From an uncultured Enterobacteriaceae bacterium (lineage in GTDB: Bacteria > Pseudomonadota > Gammaproteobacteria > Enterobacterales > Enterobacteriaceae): DNA of 36,504 bases. Every line of letters begins with the position of its first letter. Position 1 is the first letter of the stretch. Positions 9,436 to 19,213 of the stretch are shown piece by piece. The stretch lies in assembly GCA_947631255.1 (NCBI GenBank), contig CANRKT010000035.1:1-36504 (forward strand). Reading direction: 5' to 3'. Position numbers and translations under genes: made by a program. The notes beneath the pieces are model-generated. The model had not been told where the DNA came from, did no database searches, and was given only the letters and a program-made list of their open reading frames with translations.

Positions 9436-9463
9436 CTCAGAGACGATAAAGTTTCGCTCTGAG
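9436..9463 (+). other. stem-loop after the binding-protein gene
   Basis: CTCAGAG (9436-9442) pairs with CTCTGAG (9457-9463) around a 14-nt loop, just after the binding-protein stop. Such hairpins after the binding-protein gene are common in import operons and allow unequal expression; that role is inferred here. Confidence 0.45.
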
Positions 9464-9469
9464 TATTCT

Positions 9470-9485
9470 CCTTATCGGTATAAGG
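9470..9485 (+). promoter_or_regulatory. small hairpin covering the permease ribosome-binding site
   Basis: CCTTAT-CGGT-ATAAGG is a 6-bp stem with a tetraloop. Its 3' arm contains the AAGG Shine-Dalgarno sequence (9482-9485) of the permease gene starting at 9492, so folding would hide the ribosome-binding site and reduce permease synthesis. Confidence 0.5.
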
Positions 9486-9491
9486 TTTGTC

Positions 9492-10322
9492 ATGCGCTTA
9501 TCGTTAAAATATCTGCTGCTAGTCAGTCCGGCCGCTCTGATGATTGTGGTGTTATTCCTCTATCCTCTGGGCTTCTCACTGATTTCGGCTTTTACCTCTA
9601 AAACGCAACAATTCACGCTGGAACATTTCAGTAAAGTTTTTACGCTGTATTCCAATGATATCCTGTTTACCGTACTTATCGTGCTGATTTCCGTCGCGTT
9701 GCTAGCGGTTATCTCGATTACGCTTTCTGCGGTGATTACGCTGTCACCTTGCAAACCGGTGGTACGGGCGCTGGCCTTTTTATACCGATTACCGCTGTTT
9801 ATTCCTTTTATTGTCGCCGCTCAGATGATGCGTACTTTTTTGGCTAAAAATGGCCTAATGAATAATATGCTGGTAGCGACTGACTGGGTTACCCCCATGG
9901 ATACGGTCTCCTGGTTAGGCTGGAAGGGCATTATTATTACTTTTGTCTGGAAGCAACTGGCCTTCGCGACGCTGTTAATCTGTGGAGCGATGGCTTCACT
10001 TGAACAAGCGCAAATTCTGGCAGCGAGAAATCTGGGAGCCTCCCGACCCCGTATCTTATTTGGCATTATTCTGCCGCAGGTGATGCCCGCTATTGGTGTG
10101 GCACTGGTACTGTCAACGGTGGTGATGATGTCAGTTCTTTCTGTTCCACTGATGATAGGAACCGGGTCTCCGACCATGCTGACTGTCGATATGGCTTTCC
10201 GGGTTAATTCCTACGGTGATTATGCGGTAGCGAATGCCTTAGGTGTAATTTCACTGCTGATTTGCGGGGCGCTTTCTTGGTTTTATCTGCGCCACAGCCT
10301 GCGCCAGAAAGGGAACGAATAA
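9492..10322 (+). CDS. ABC importer permease, first membrane subunit
   Basis: A 276-aa inner-membrane protein with about six hydrophobic segments. It carries the EAA-type coupling loop that contacts the ATPase (EQAQILAARNLGASRPRILF, then ILPQVMPAI, around residues 177-206), as in BPD_transp_1 permeases. It resembles the first permease of polyamine, Fe3+ and phosphonate systems. The stop codon overlaps the start of the second permease by one base (TAATG), so the two are translationally coupled. Confidence 0.93.
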   Translation: MRLSLKYLLLVSPAALMIVVLFLYPLGFSLISAFTSKTQQFTLEHFSKVFTLYSNDILFTVLIVLISVALLAVISITLSAVITLSPCKPVVRALAFLYRLPLFIPFIVAAQMMRTFLAKNGLMNNMLVATDWVTPMDTVSWLGWKGIIITFVWKQLAFATLLICGAMASLEQAQILAARNLGASRPRILFGIILPQVMPAIGVALVLSTVVMMSVLSVPLMIGTGSPTMLTVDMAFRVNSYGDYAVANALGVISLLICGALSWFYLRHSLRQKGNE

Positions 10323-11179
10323 TGAAAACTCTCGCAATGACATTACCGGCAAGATTACTGCTGAAAGGACGCCAAAGATTATCTGGCAACCTGTTGCTAC
10401 AAACCATTCTGGTTATCTTTATTACCTTTGTGATGTTTGGTCCCTTGCTCAACCTGCTTATCTGGACTGTAGCCGAAAGCTGGTACTTTCCTCATACACT
10501 GCCTAATCAGTGGGGACTGAAATATTGGTATCAGGTATTCAGCCCCTATAGTGATGTTTCCAGTTCACTATTAACCAGTATTTTTATTGCTATTCTTTCA
10601 GTCGTGGTTTGCCTGCTTATTGCTATTCCGGCGGGTTATGCGCTATCCCGGCGGGGCATGCCGTTCAGAGTCTTATTTATGCTGCTATTTCTTATTCCGC
10701 AGGCTTTTCCAAACTTGACGGTATATATGAATATTTCGCGTATTTTTTATCAGTGGGGATTAAATGGCACGATTGCTGGCGTAGTGCTGGTGCACAGTGT
10801 TCATGGTTTGATGTATGCGGTCTGGATTTGCGTGGCGGCGTTTTCCTCGGTAGATCCACTCCAGGCCCGTGCCTCACGCAATCTCGGGGCAGGGCCGATA
10901 TTTACCTTCTGGCATATCATTCTGCCTCAGGCATCACCCGGTATTATTGCGGCTGGTATTTTTGTCTTTCTTGAATCACTGGATGAGTTTACCGGGACAT
11001 TTTTTGTCGGTGCGCCTGAAATAACCACCTTACCGCTATTACTGTATAACGCGAGTATGTCCGGTAATTACCAGATATCGTCGATTACGGCACTGATTCT
11101 GTTGGTACCCTCGATACTCTTTATGCTGGTGATTAATAAATTTATGCGCCCGGAAATGTTATCGAAGATGGGAAAATAA
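10322..11179 (+). CDS. ABC importer permease, second membrane subunit
   Basis: A 285-aa inner-membrane protein. The frame is open from 10262, but the ATG at 10322, overlapping the previous stop in TAATG, is the evident start. About six transmembrane segments are seen, with the EAA loop DPLQARASRNLGAGPIFTFW followed by HIILPQASPGI. It completes a heterodimeric permease with the upstream subunit. The substrate cannot be read from the sequence. The neighbouring phosphatase and MBL genes suggest a phosphorylated polyol, sugar or phosphodiester. Confidence 0.93.
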   Translation: MKTLAMTLPARLLLKGRQRLSGNLLLQTILVIFITFVMFGPLLNLLIWTVAESWYFPHTLPNQWGLKYWYQVFSPYSDVSSSLLTSIFIAILSVVVCLLIAIPAGYALSRRGMPFRVLFMLLFLIPQAFPNLTVYMNISRIFYQWGLNGTIAGVVLVHSVHGLMYAVWICVAAFSSVDPLQARASRNLGAGPIFTFWHIILPQASPGIIAAGIFVFLESLDEFTGTFFVGAPEITTLPLLLYNASMSGNYQISSITALILLVPSILFMLVINKFMRPEMLSKMGK

Positions 11180-11194
11180 AGGAGACATTGAAGG

Positions 11195-11237
11195 GGGTAA
11201 AAAATAAGCGGCTGATAACGATCCGGCTATCAGCCGC
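11195..11237 (-). terminator. terminator of the ecp operon
   Basis: GCGGCTGATA (11208-11217) and TATCAGCCGC (11228-11237) form a perfect 10-bp stem. On the minus strand it is followed by TTATTTTTTACC, a good U-tract, so it terminates transcription arriving from ecpE. On the plus strand no T-run follows, so the ABC operon is served less well. A second small hairpin, CCCTGAC-AAT-GTCAGGG, lies at 11285-11301. Confidence 0.8.
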
Positions 11238-11369
11238 CTGGCAGATTTAACTATAGATACGCAACATAAACCAATTTAACTGCACCCTGACAATGTCAGG
11301 GAACAGAACCCACAGGAATAAGACGCGGTTTTCTGCCAAATAAAGGGTAATACACCTACAATCAGTTTT

Positions 11370-12071
11370 TTATTCCTCGTTATTTTTCTCCTGAGTCACG
11401 GGGCAGGAATCAGAAATCTTTATAAACTTATCATTATAAATAATAAAGTGATTACCTTTCTTGCGTAGCTCTGAGGATCGTACCGTTTTCCCTGGTTTTA
11501 TGTAATAGGCATCACCGTCTTCTTCAACCGTATGACAACCGGGTTTAGTCAGTAGTTTAAACCATGTATTTCCGGTATTCGTTACCGTTCCATTGATAGC
11601 ATCATAGTGCCACTTGAAGTTCACCTCTCGCGGGCGAACAACCATAATCGTATCTATGGTCACGATGGGCTCAAGGCTGACTTTTCCAATCTTATTAGTT
11701 ATCTGCCCATACTGAGCAGGAATTTCACGAAATGATACTCGATAGTAACGTTCTTTATTATCTTTAGGACCGTGGTAATAAAATTTATAATATTCACTTT
11801 GCCCAGCCTGTAAAACCAGTTGGCGAGGTGCAAAAAGTAACTCGCCATCAGTGGGTCTGGTATTGATCTCTTGCTGACTCGGGCTGTCAATACCGATAAT
11901 TGATACCTGATAGAGACGTGCCGACTTATTATTGTTAACGATGCGCTTGGATACAAACTCCTGGTCTGAAGCCAGTGAGAAAGTGAGATCACCAAGATAA
12001 ATGGCTTTGACAGTGACGGGTAAGAAAAGCGCTATCAGATACAGACTGCCAGTGAATAGTTTAGTTAACAT
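11370..12071 (-). CDS. ecpE: common pilus chaperone-like protein EcpE
   Basis: A 233-aa secreted protein close in length to E. coli EcpE (236 aa) and last in the ecpABCDE order. A signal peptide ([14 protein letters not shown]) precedes a beta-rich domain like that of EcpB, with the shared chaperone-type stretch [16 protein letters not shown]. This corresponds to [16 protein letters not shown]-like sequence in EcpB, so the operon encodes two related periplasmic chaperones. The start overlaps ecpD by 11 nt. The C-terminal part has two cysteines (PGCHTVEED and SDSCPV) that could form a disulfide. The terminator lies about 130 nt beyond the stop. Confidence 0.9.
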   Translation of the reverse strand: MLTKLFTGSLYLIALFLPVTVKAIYLGDLTFSLASDQEFVSKRIVNNNKSARLYQVSIIGIDSPSQQEINTRPTDGELLFAPRQLVLQAGQSEYYKFYYHGPKDNKERYYRVSFREIPAQYGQITNKIGKVSLEPIVTIDTIMVVRPREVNFKWHYDAINGTVTNTGNTWFKLLTKPGCHTVEEDGDAYYIKPGKTVRSSELRKKGNHFIIYNDKFIKISDSCPVTQEKNNEE

Positions 12072-13704
12072 TACGCCATGTCGCCTTTACATGAATTTCG
12101 CCTGATGCACTCACTTCACCATACCAGTCATTATTGTTAACTGTACGCAATGAAAGCGCATTATTCATTAAAATCGAGAATACTAAGTTGGTTTTTTCCA
12201 GCGTTCCTATAGCACCTGAAGCATCATTCCATGGCGTACTACTCCAGAGAGCCTGGGTCATATCATGCCATTGATCATCACAGCTAGTATCATAAGTTTG
12301 TTTAGCGCTATTGCGTGTGGTGAAGGTGAGTCTTGCTGGAAATGGAACTTGAGTTGCATTATCCGGTGAGCTAAAAATACAGTAGCTTTGCCCATTAATA
12401 ACCCGAGAGGGGCCTTTTACTTTAACCAGAACTTCATCTGCGGCTGTTTTACCGCTAGTGGTCACGATATAGCCAAAATCCAGAGAGGGTTCATTTTGCC
12501 CGACATCGCCCGTCCGGGTTGGCTTCGTTATGAATTCATCAGAAATAATACTTATACCAAAATCACGAGGTTTGACTACCAATGAGTTTGAGGTTGAAAA
12601 CTCATACCAGCCAGATTCTGGAGATGTGGTATTTCTGAATCTGAAATTAAAAAGATCTCGCGTATTTATATCGCTAATTCCCAGTGCAACCATTTGCCTG
12701 AATAAATTACTTGAGAAAAAAATATAAATAGAATTGGCATTCTTCATTTCGTTAAAGTTGTAAGAATAGCTCGTTCCATTTACAAATCTCCAGTTCCTGC
12801 CGTCAAGACTAAATTGCATGTCTTGAATATTAATTGATGAGGCTAAAGTGTTGTTAGTAATAGTAGGGAAAATTTGAATAGATAAATTTGATAACCCATT
12901 GTGTTGTAGAGTGTAATTAACCATTTTACAACTGATACCACTACGATTCCCTATGGTTTGCATTTGACAATCGCTATTACCTTCACCCAGGGTTGGAATA
13001 CCATCGGTATTAATAAATACTTCGGTTAAGGCATTGGTATTAATCAGACGTAAATGAGCAGCTTTAACATGTGCCATATTACGAGCATACCAAGTCCCTG
13101 AAGCTTGATCCACGCAGCGCTCACCCTTGTTTGCATCATATACAACAGTTGTAAAACAGCTGTTGAGTTCAAAATTCAAACTGGAACCGACAGTCATTTG
13201 CTGCAGGTGCTGATAGAACATATCTGACATCATACCATGGAGCCATTTAGCACCACCGGGTGTGACGGTTACGCCATAGAACCCCTTGCTATCAGTTATC
13301 TGCGGAGGAATGAGGCTCGTTGCCATATCACAACCAGTATACCAGTTGATACATCTTAAGCCGGTAAGTGGATTAGAGATATTGCTATTTTCTAACCACA
13401 TATCTAGCTTCCAGCCGGAAGGCGCCCCGGTATTAAAACCATCATCAATATAACCTAAACTTTGCTGATAAATGAGACCAGAACCGTTATATTTTAGGCC
13501 TGTCCATCTATTTGAACCTGTTATACGTGGATCCAGAGCACCACCTGGGGTAACAAAATAGTTATCGTCAGCATTATTTTCAATAAAAACAAATTCTCTG
13601 GAAGGGGCATCAGAACGTTGTATTTTATTCACTACAGCCCAGCCGGAGTGTTGCCATAATAAAAGAACTAAGCAGCTTGCAGCCCTTACAAGATTAGCTT
13701 TCAT
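12061..13704 (-). CDS. ecpD: common pilus tip adhesin EcpD
   Basis: A 547-aa secreted protein of exactly the length of E. coli EcpD and similar from end to end (for example [18 protein letters not shown], then [19 protein letters not shown]). EcpD is the two-domain minor pilin/adhesin placed at the tip of the ECP fibre. The signal peptide covers roughly residues 1-23 (ends GWAVV). Cysteines typical of the protein are retained ([14 protein letters not shown] near residue 118; [15 protein letters not shown] near residue 180). It overlaps the 3' end of ecpC by 11 nt. Confidence 0.95.
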   Translation of the reverse strand: MKANLVRAASCLVLLLWQHSGWAVVNKIQRSDAPSREFVFIENNADDNYFVTPGGALDPRITGSNRWTGLKYNGSGLIYQQSLGYIDDGFNTGAPSGWKLDMWLENSNISNPLTGLRCINWYTGCDMATSLIPPQITDSKGFYGVTVTPGGAKWLHGMMSDMFYQHLQQMTVGSSLNFELNSCFTTVVYDANKGERCVDQASGTWYARNMAHVKAAHLRLINTNALTEVFINTDGIPTLGEGNSDCQMQTIGNRSGISCKMVNYTLQHNGLSNLSIQIFPTITNNTLASSINIQDMQFSLDGRNWRFVNGTSYSYNFNEMKNANSIYIFFSSNLFRQMVALGISDINTRDLFNFRFRNTTSPESGWYEFSTSNSLVVKPRDFGISIISDEFITKPTRTGDVGQNEPSLDFGYIVTTSGKTAADEVLVKVKGPSRVINGQSYCIFSSPDNATQVPFPARLTFTTRNSAKQTYDTSCDDQWHDMTQALWSSTPWNDASGAIGTLEKTNLVFSILMNNALSLRTVNNNDWYGEVSASGEIHVKATWRNVN

Positions 13705-16216
13705 GTCTTATTCCTTGTATCTCATTTCTGGTATAAGTTTTTAAGCCTGTACAAACCACATCACCGACCCAGACTGCTCCACGTGCTTTACTGAGCTCTA
13801 ATTCAACTTCACAGCTTTTATTTCCACCATAGCTGAAGTCAATTGTTGGGTATTTTTTATCGATATCCATAACAAACTCACCGTTATTATCCGTCTGGGT
13901 ACGGCCGATATGATTATTAATTTTGGCATTAGATAGTACAGCACCATTTTCTGCATGGATCCTTCCAGAAACGGTTACCATTTGTTTAATTTCTGGCTCA
14001 ATGACTGCAACGTTACCGGGATAAAGGGTCAGCTTGGTTTTACGGCCGCTGACAATATCATAGCTATCACGTGAGTTTTTATTATTCTGAATTTCAATTT
14101 CATTACGACTATAAGGCGAGAGTGGCAAGTAGCTGTACTTCCCTTTTATTGGATAAGAACGACCATTTACTTTAGCACTGATCAATGAGTTATTATCCAG
14201 ACCAGTATTAACAATAATCCCAGCGTTACCCTCATTGCGCCCACTGGCTGCAATATGTCGCCCCTGCCAGCCAACAGCGCCACTCGCCGTTAAGTTAGTA
14301 TTCACATAACCATCAGTACTACTATTAACGTTCAGTGTTCCTGAAGAATATCGAGTGTTAAATTGAGCATATGCGCCACCACTTAATGTTTTATCATCAT
14401 TGGTATCACCTGAAATAGCGCGGGAAATATTAGCACCTACTGATCTGATGACATTATCTTCTTCAAAATTCTTACGCGCCGAAACATTTGCCAGAGTATA
14501 ACCATTTTGATGTGTCATACCGGTACTTAACCAATTTCCTAATGGTAATGAGAAATCTAAAGCAATATATTTATCTAAATTAGAAGCGCTGCTGCCGATA
14601 TTATTGTAACGTTGTACGCCGGCACGCACACCAATAGAACCATAAGTGCCAGAATAAATACTTTGAGAATAATTAGCGGTGTAATAACGTGATTTATAAC
14701 GATGGTCATCATTATAACTCACCGTCAGAGTGCCTAATTTATTAGTTAATGCATTGAGGTTTAAGGTTCCCCCTATGGCCTGATTATTGGCTGCACTGCG
14801 ACGTAATCTATCGCCAATTTTTGTTTTTTCCTGATTGACCCAGATAGAGCTGAAGCCTCCTGGTAAGGTTGCCGTAACGCTACTGATTATGCTCGATGAG
14901 GTGTCACTTGCGAGCATGTTCTGAATACTGACTTGAAACGCATGAAGAATGGGCAGGGATATGCGGGTTTCAGCAACACCAAGAGTATCATATCCATAAC
15001 CACTTGCTGCCCAGCTGAGATTTTTTAATGAGCCTGCTGCTGATACGCCAGCCAGCAGGCTATCTTTTTCCGGTAGTGTTTTATTTTCCTCTGACCAGCT
15101 TTCCATATGAAAGCTTCCGCCCCATACTTGCCATTTCAGAGGTGCACCCGAACCTCGTGGACCGTTATAAATTTTATTCACGCGTTGTATGCGTTTACTG
15201 ACAACGGAACCATTAACAATAACCTCAACCTCGACATCATAAATCCCGAAAGGTAGTCGGCGAGTATCAACTTCATGGTTACCCATATTGAAGTTCTGTA
15301 CGCTCATCAAGCGACCATCACGGAGTACATGAACCTCACCAGTAGCAGGCAGGAAGGCAACAATGGGTGTAATGGATTGAGTATTATCGAAGACCGTTGA
15401 ATTAGACTCGTTTCCCCACGACATGCCATAGATCTTTCCGGCTGATATAGCATTCATCGGACCTAAGGATTGTAAGTTCCAGGTATCCAGCATGCCTGCG
15501 GCAAATCTTTTGCCGGCAAAATCACGTTCATACATCGCTTTATAGAGCTGGAAGTCACGGTTACTGCTACCGATACCATACAATGAGCCATCAAGAGCGA
15601 CATGATGTTCACGCAGTGCGGTTACGCTGTTGAGTGATAAATAACTGGAAGTGTTACTTCCTCCGTTACGCATTTGGTTGTTGTAAACACCGAGGTTATA
15701 GTCCGCTGTACTGCTTATGGCATTAACGCTAGATTCACCAATATCCTCGCTGCGAGGGCGTAGAATCGTCCCCAGAGCTTGCTGGTCTACCACCAGTTGT
15801 AGTAACAATTGCTTTAAGCTCAGGGATAGCTGGGCTTGTTGAGTGACATCAATAATCAGTTGTTGATTAAATGCTTCATCCGAAATGCTGTTTAATTTCT
15901 GGCGAGTTTGTTCATTTACTGTCGCATTATCATTATTATCTTCTAGTTCTATTTTTTGAATGCGAATCTTACCCTTATCTAAAAATATTTGAGCATTGCC
16001 GATTCGTTGATCGCCTTCCGTGCCCATATTTTCTTTGAGGTGAATGAATAATGGGATACTCATACCATCTTGCAAAACTTTGCTAAATGTTTGAGGGATA
16101 ATAACGCCATCGATTTGTTGAATACTTTCAGAGTCTGCAAAAACAACAGTTCCAGAACAGACTATGGATATAGCAATCAGAGTTTTGTAAAAAGCTAATG
16201 ATTTATTCGACGGCAT
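13694..16216 (-). CDS. ecpC: common pilus outer-membrane usher EcpC
   Basis: The usher through which ECP subunits are secreted and assembled. The start at 16216 (MPSNKSL) is chosen over 16225 because GGA sits 8 nt upstream and because E. coli EcpC also begins MP. This gives 840 aa against 841 in E. coli. A signal peptide ends at VFA. It is followed by the N-terminal region ([19 protein letters not shown]), the central beta-barrel ([13 protein letters not shown], DWTLxSLGPM-type stretches) and a C-terminal region ending in cysteine-containing strands ([19 protein letters not shown]). It is an alternative-type usher unrelated in detail to FimD. The gene is 26 nt from ecpB and overlaps ecpD. Confidence 0.95.
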   Translation of the reverse strand: MPSNKSLAFYKTLIAISIVCSGTVVFADSESIQQIDGVIIPQTFSKVLQDGMSIPLFIHLKENMGTEGDQRIGNAQIFLDKGKIRIQKIELEDNNDNATVNEQTRQKLNSISDEAFNQQLIIDVTQQAQLSLSLKQLLLQLVVDQQALGTILRPRSEDIGESSVNAISSTADYNLGVYNNQMRNGGSNTSSYLSLNSVTALREHHVALDGSLYGIGSSNRDFQLYKAMYERDFAGKRFAAGMLDTWNLQSLGPMNAISAGKIYGMSWGNESNSTVFDNTQSITPIVAFLPATGEVHVLRDGRLMSVQNFNMGNHEVDTRRLPFGIYDVEVEVIVNGSVVSKRIQRVNKIYNGPRGSGAPLKWQVWGGSFHMESWSEENKTLPEKDSLLAGVSAAGSLKNLSWAASGYGYDTLGVAETRISLPILHAFQVSIQNMLASDTSSSIISSVTATLPGGFSSIWVNQEKTKIGDRLRRSAANNQAIGGTLNLNALTNKLGTLTVSYNDDHRYKSRYYTANYSQSIYSGTYGSIGVRAGVQRYNNIGSSASNLDKYIALDFSLPLGNWLSTGMTHQNGYTLANVSARKNFEEDNVIRSVGANISRAISGDTNDDKTLSGGAYAQFNTRYSSGTLNVNSSTDGYVNTNLTASGAVGWQGRHIAASGRNEGNAGIIVNTGLDNNSLISAKVNGRSYPIKGKYSYLPLSPYSRNEIEIQNNKNSRDSYDIVSGRKTKLTLYPGNVAVIEPEIKQMVTVSGRIHAENGAVLSNAKINNHIGRTQTDNNGEFVMDIDKKYPTIDFSYGGNKSCEVELELSKARGAVWVGDVVCTGLKTYTRNEIQGIRHES

Positions 16217-16242
16217 TATTATCATCCATTAATATTAATATG

Positions 16243-16911
16243 CTATTTCACAGAAACAAAACTCTCTCCCTGCCAGAGTGCAACACGACTATTTTCATTA
16301 TTAACATCTACACGAGAAAATTTACGATCACGGCCAGGCATAAGAAAATAATTCTCTTTACACTCTTTATCCTTCACCCGTTTCAGGCAGGGACCATAGG
16401 CAAGAATTCTTAATGTAGCATTGCCAGTATTGGTTATTTTACCGTTATCATATATATGGCTGTATTTAACTTTACGTGGAGCAACGACTAATATTGTTCC
16501 TATTCTTGCGGAGGCTGTAGCCATGGCACTTCTTGTAGTATTACCCTGTTGCACATCGCTCAAAGCCTGATCAAACCAGACAATCCGATAATAACGTTCT
16601 TTATCGTCTTCCAAACCTTTATAAAAAAAACGGATGTTTTCATTGGCTTTTGCAGGAAGAAGTAAACTTGCCGGTGTCATTAGAATTTCGCCAGGCTTTT
16701 CTATCGGAATAATCTTTCCATCTTCTAAAGGAGAGGATATACGTTCGACTTTAATATTAACTAGACGCCCAGTATCGGTTGGGTTTTTTATCTCTTTATT
16801 GAGTACGCTGCTATCGCTATTTAGAAATGAGGTTATATTTCCAACATCTAAAGCATATGCGGGTAAAATAGCATTTACAAACAGATAGATTGCCAGAATA
16901 TTTTTTTTCAT
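16243..16911 (-). CDS. ecpB: common pilus chaperone EcpB
   Basis: A 222-aa periplasmic chaperone, the same length as E. coli EcpB, needed for pilin stability and delivery to the usher. The signal peptide is [20 protein letters not shown]. The mature protein begins [11 protein letters not shown] and carries the beta-sandwich segment [14 protein letters not shown], shared with EcpE. Two cysteines lie in [15 protein letters not shown]. It sits 56 nt downstream of ecpA, separated by a long stem-loop. Confidence 0.93.
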   Translation of the reverse strand: MKKNILAIYLFVNAILPAYALDVGNITSFLNSDSSVLNKEIKNPTDTGRLVNIKVERISSPLEDGKIIPIEKPGEILMTPASLLLPAKANENIRFFYKGLEDDKERYYRIVWFDQALSDVQQGNTTRSAMATASARIGTILVVAPRKVKYSHIYDNGKITNTGNATLRILAYGPCLKRVKDKECKENYFLMPGRDRKFSRVDVNNENSRVALWQGESFVSVK

Positions 16912-16927
16912 TATGATAAATTCCTGA

Positions 16928-16957
16928 AATAGGCAGGGGAATATTCCTCTGCCTATT
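16928..16957 (-). other. long stem-loop between ecpA and ecpB
   Basis: AATAGGCAG (16928-16936) and CTGCCTATT (16949-16957) flank the palindrome GGAATATTCC (16938-16947). On the mRNA strand this gives a stem of about 14-15 bp interrupted by one A-C mismatch. There is no U-run. It lies 11 nt beyond the ecpA stop and ends 17 nt before ecpB, a good position to stabilise the major-pilin message or reduce read-through. Confidence 0.75.
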
Positions 16958-16967
16958 CAAATAATGA

Positions 16968-17555
16968 TTAGCTAGTCCAGGTTGCATCAAACTGAACACT
17001 AACATCACCAGTCCAGATACCTTCTGGCAGTGCACTGAAGTCAGTAGCTGCTGTGGTGCCATCAGTTGTGGCGCTGATTATTTTGAAAGTGAATCCATCT
17101 TGAGCAGAAGTACGGCCTGCTTGATTATAAGCGTTGCTTAATGCACTTAAGTTTCCGCCCAAAATGTTGTTAGCAGTATCAATCATCGTCATTGGACTGA
17201 CTGCTGTTACAGCTTCGCCATTATAGTCAACACCGACATCCAGAGTTGAGCCAGACTGATCAAGCTGAGTCAGGGTATTGGTCAGCAGGCGTGAAGTCAG
17301 TTTAAAGTCAGTTGCAGTTGTGTCACCTTCAACTGTAACGTCAAACAGACCTCTGGCTGAGTTAAATCCTTTAATACCTTCAGCATACTGGAATGACAGG
17401 CTACCCAGTGGTGTTACGACCAGTTTACTGCTGGTATCTTTTTTCGCCGTTGCAGCCCAAGTTGCTACAGCCTGTGCGCTTACATCCTCTGCTTGAGCAA
17501 TACCCATACCGGAAAAAACAGTAACTAATGCGATTGCAATAATATTCTTTTTCAT
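16968..17555 (-). CDS. ecpA: common pilus major subunit EcpA (MatB)
   Basis: The 195-aa major pilin of the E. coli common pilus, identical in length to E. coli EcpA. The signal peptide [22 protein letters not shown] is followed by mature [20 protein letters not shown]. The C-terminus [20 protein letters not shown] is almost unchanged from E. coli; it includes the hydrophobic donor/acceptor strands used in fibre assembly. No cysteines are present. It is the first gene of the operon here, because ecpR, which precedes ecpA in E. coli, is not found in the 750 nt upstream. Confidence 0.96.
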   Translation of the reverse strand: MKKNIIAIALVTVFSGMGIAQAEDVSAQAVATWAATAKKDTSSKLVVTPLGSLSFQYAEGIKGFNSARGLFDVTVEGDTTATDFKLTSRLLTNTLTQLDQSGSTLDVGVDYNGEAVTAVSPMTMIDTANNILGGNLSALSNAYNQAGRTSAQDGFTFKIISATTDGTTAATDFSALPEGIWTGDVSVQFDATWTS

Positions 17556-18298
17556 GTCTTAGTCATCCTGATTAGATTTTGGTGTTTGCCTGTTACTACG
17601 TAAAATATAAAAAATTACGTTAGCGAGATGGTATTAAGTTTTTTAACTGCCCAACTCCTCTTGTTTGATATTCATTAAAAAATTAAATGGAAAAAGAGTC
17701 TTATTAAGAACTAATATAATAAAAACAGTACGATTCAATTAACTCTATTAGCAGTAATGTTTATACTGTAATCGTGATGTATAAAGAATATGCCTTTGTG
17801 TTTGTTGTCTACCTTTTGATGGTATGGACGCATTATATTTATGACAGGGTGAGAGTAATATCAGCGAAGCCTTATATTACTGTAGGTTCATTCCTACAGC
17901 TGTAGGTATGTTCTTAATGCTTATTGTTTTAAAGTTAAAATCACATGGTTTTCAGCTTGTTAGTTAATTGTCTGGTTTTGATTTCGATATGATGGTGTTT
18001 TTATTCGATAATTTAAATTCAGTAATATTGATCCTGATCAATTGCTTGTTATTATTTGGTTTGATTTATTTTATGATGTTGTAAATGCCAGTATGGGTCT
18101 GAAAATTAGTATTAACCCATTCATATTGTTAAGCGTCATGTAAGAAGAGAATTTATTTCAGTAAATGATTAAGTAGAGGGGATAGCTGTAAGTCGATACG
18201 TTTTAAGCGAGGCTCCCAAGCATACCCAGGCCAGTATTTTTGCTTCTTGTTAGCCACAAAAACCTCTTATTCATCAACTTCGTAAAACCGTTCAATAG
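17556..18298. other. long AT-rich upstream region of ecpA without genes
   Basis: About 740 nt with no convincing open reading frame on either strand. It contains the inverted-repeat cluster at 17880-17908 and is otherwise rich in A/T tracts, as expected of an H-NS-type silenced fimbrial promoter. I could not place the ecpA transcription start. No trace of a LuxR-type ecpR gene was recognised. Confidence 0.6.
17880..17908. promoter_or_regulatory. EvgA-box-like inverted repeat cluster upstream of ecpA
   Basis: TTCCTACAGCTGTAGGTA (17891-17908) is an 18-bp inverted repeat with one mismatched pair. A further half-site, CTGTAGG, lies at 17880-17886, so three half-sites occur in 29 nt. As I recall, E. 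coli EvgA binds an 18-bp inverted repeat with TTCCTACA-type half-sites. EcpR is also reported to use TTCCT motifs. The site is about 335 nt upstream of the ecpA start, and the evgAS-like genes lie on the other side of the adjoining phage/IS remnant. Confidence 0.6.
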
Positions 18299-18484
18299 GT
18301 AAATTATCAAGGTAATCATCGTGACGTTCGGGCTATTACTCAGTGGATACGGGAAACTGCAGAGACGCGCATCCGCTATGGCTGTCCGCGTATTCATATT
18401 CTGTTGCGCGGAGAAGGCTGGCTGTACCCGCCAGATACAGAAGAGGGTGGGCACAGGCGTTACCATGTGGTTCGTTTCAGTTGA
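18299..18484 (+). mobile_element. IS3-family transposase (OrfB) remnant, 5' fragment
   Basis: In the frame open from 18299 to the stop at 18482-18484, codons up to 18421 encode IRYGCPRIHILLRGEGW. This is a highly typical stretch of IS3-family (IS407-like) OrfB, part of its N-terminal DNA-binding region. After 18421 the match continues only in another frame (KRV at 18441), so it is frameshifted. There is no start and no DDE domain here. A second OrfB piece in the same orientation lies at 19844-19921. Confidence 0.75.
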
Positions 18485-18600
18485 GACTGTCATTTCTCTA
18501 TTACTCCCAGAGAATAGGCTTGCCCGATGCGCCGTTACGCTGGTGTCATTCTATAACCCAAAGACTCATATATGAATTAATGAGTGCGTTTAGCCTTCAA

Positions 18601-18618
18601 ATATTACCAATTAGGTAA
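18601..18618. repeat. operator-like palindrome, copy 1 (ATATTACC-N5-GGTAA)
   Basis: ATATTACC AATTA GGTAA at 18601-18618; a second copy with the same arms is at 19214-19231. Each ends about 22 nt before the next open frame. Paired operators for a phage repressor are one explanation, although this copy now precedes a broken gene. Confidence 0.5.
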
Positions 18619-19131
18619 CTAATCCTGCGTAGCCGCGATGTGGTCACCCCTGGTAGCATCCCTTACCTTTTCCGCAAATGGGTAACCAGTGAGGTACTGC
18701 CTCAGATCCGAAAAACTGGAAGTTATTCCCGTACCGAAGCAGAAACCCTTGGCGACCTAGTTAATACCGCTAACACATCAATGAGCGTCCGTGATGCTCG
18801 CCGTAGCAAGAAAGAGACTGACAAGAAAGCAGCCTAGCGCATTGCTGAAAAGAGCGTGCCGGTAATACTGCGTGAAATATGCGACTACCAGTACCACTAT
18901 TCAAACTGTGAGATTGGACCTACAGAGGTGATAACAGCCTTGTTATCAGAGGGTCGTAACGAGTTTCAACGCCATGTTCTCTTGCGCGAGCTGGCGAATA
19001 ACAACCATGAAGTATCAGGCGCGTTCCGTGAGCTTGAGGTGCTGCGCCACTGTCAGCTTGAGCAACGCCAATCAATCAGTGTCATGCTGACACATGCGCA
19101 GTACATGATCCAAAAAGTTAAGAATCATTAA
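18619..19131 (+). pseudogene. broken phage antirepressor (Bro-N type) gene
   Basis: One frame runs from just after the in-frame stop at 18616-18618 to 19131, interrupted by a TAG at 18835-18837. The first part contains FRKWVTSEVLPQIRKTGSY, the hallmark C-terminal end of the Bro-N domain of phage antirepressors. After the amber codon the same frame continues with RIAEKSVPVILREI and a helical, Glu/Arg-rich tail ending KVKNH. The N-terminal half of Bro-N is missing. It is therefore a truncated and nonsense-interrupted prophage gene rather than two separate ORFs. Confidence 0.72.
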
Positions 19132-19213
19132 GACACCAGGCACAGGGAAGTACCTTTGTTTAAAGGCGAATACTGACATTACGCGAGTTGCGCCAATTAA
19201 GAATTAGCCTGTA

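Noticed and set aside
9821-10177. 118-aa minus-strand frame opposite the first permease
   Set aside because: The plus-strand product is a clear ABC permease with an EAA loop; the antisense product has no recognisable features.
10262-10321. Upstream start for the second permease
   Set aside because: It would overlap the first permease by 61 nt; the TAATG junction at 10320-10324 gives the usual coupled start and a normal N-terminus.
17556-18298. A hidden ecpR gene upstream of ecpA
   Set aside because: Neither strand shows a LuxR-type helix-turn-helix or an adequate frame.
18203-18618. Frames of 84-96 aa on both strands in the IS remnant
   Set aside because: The real coding signal is the IS3 OrfB segment in a third frame; the listed frames give no family-like sequence, apart from a short KRV continuation.
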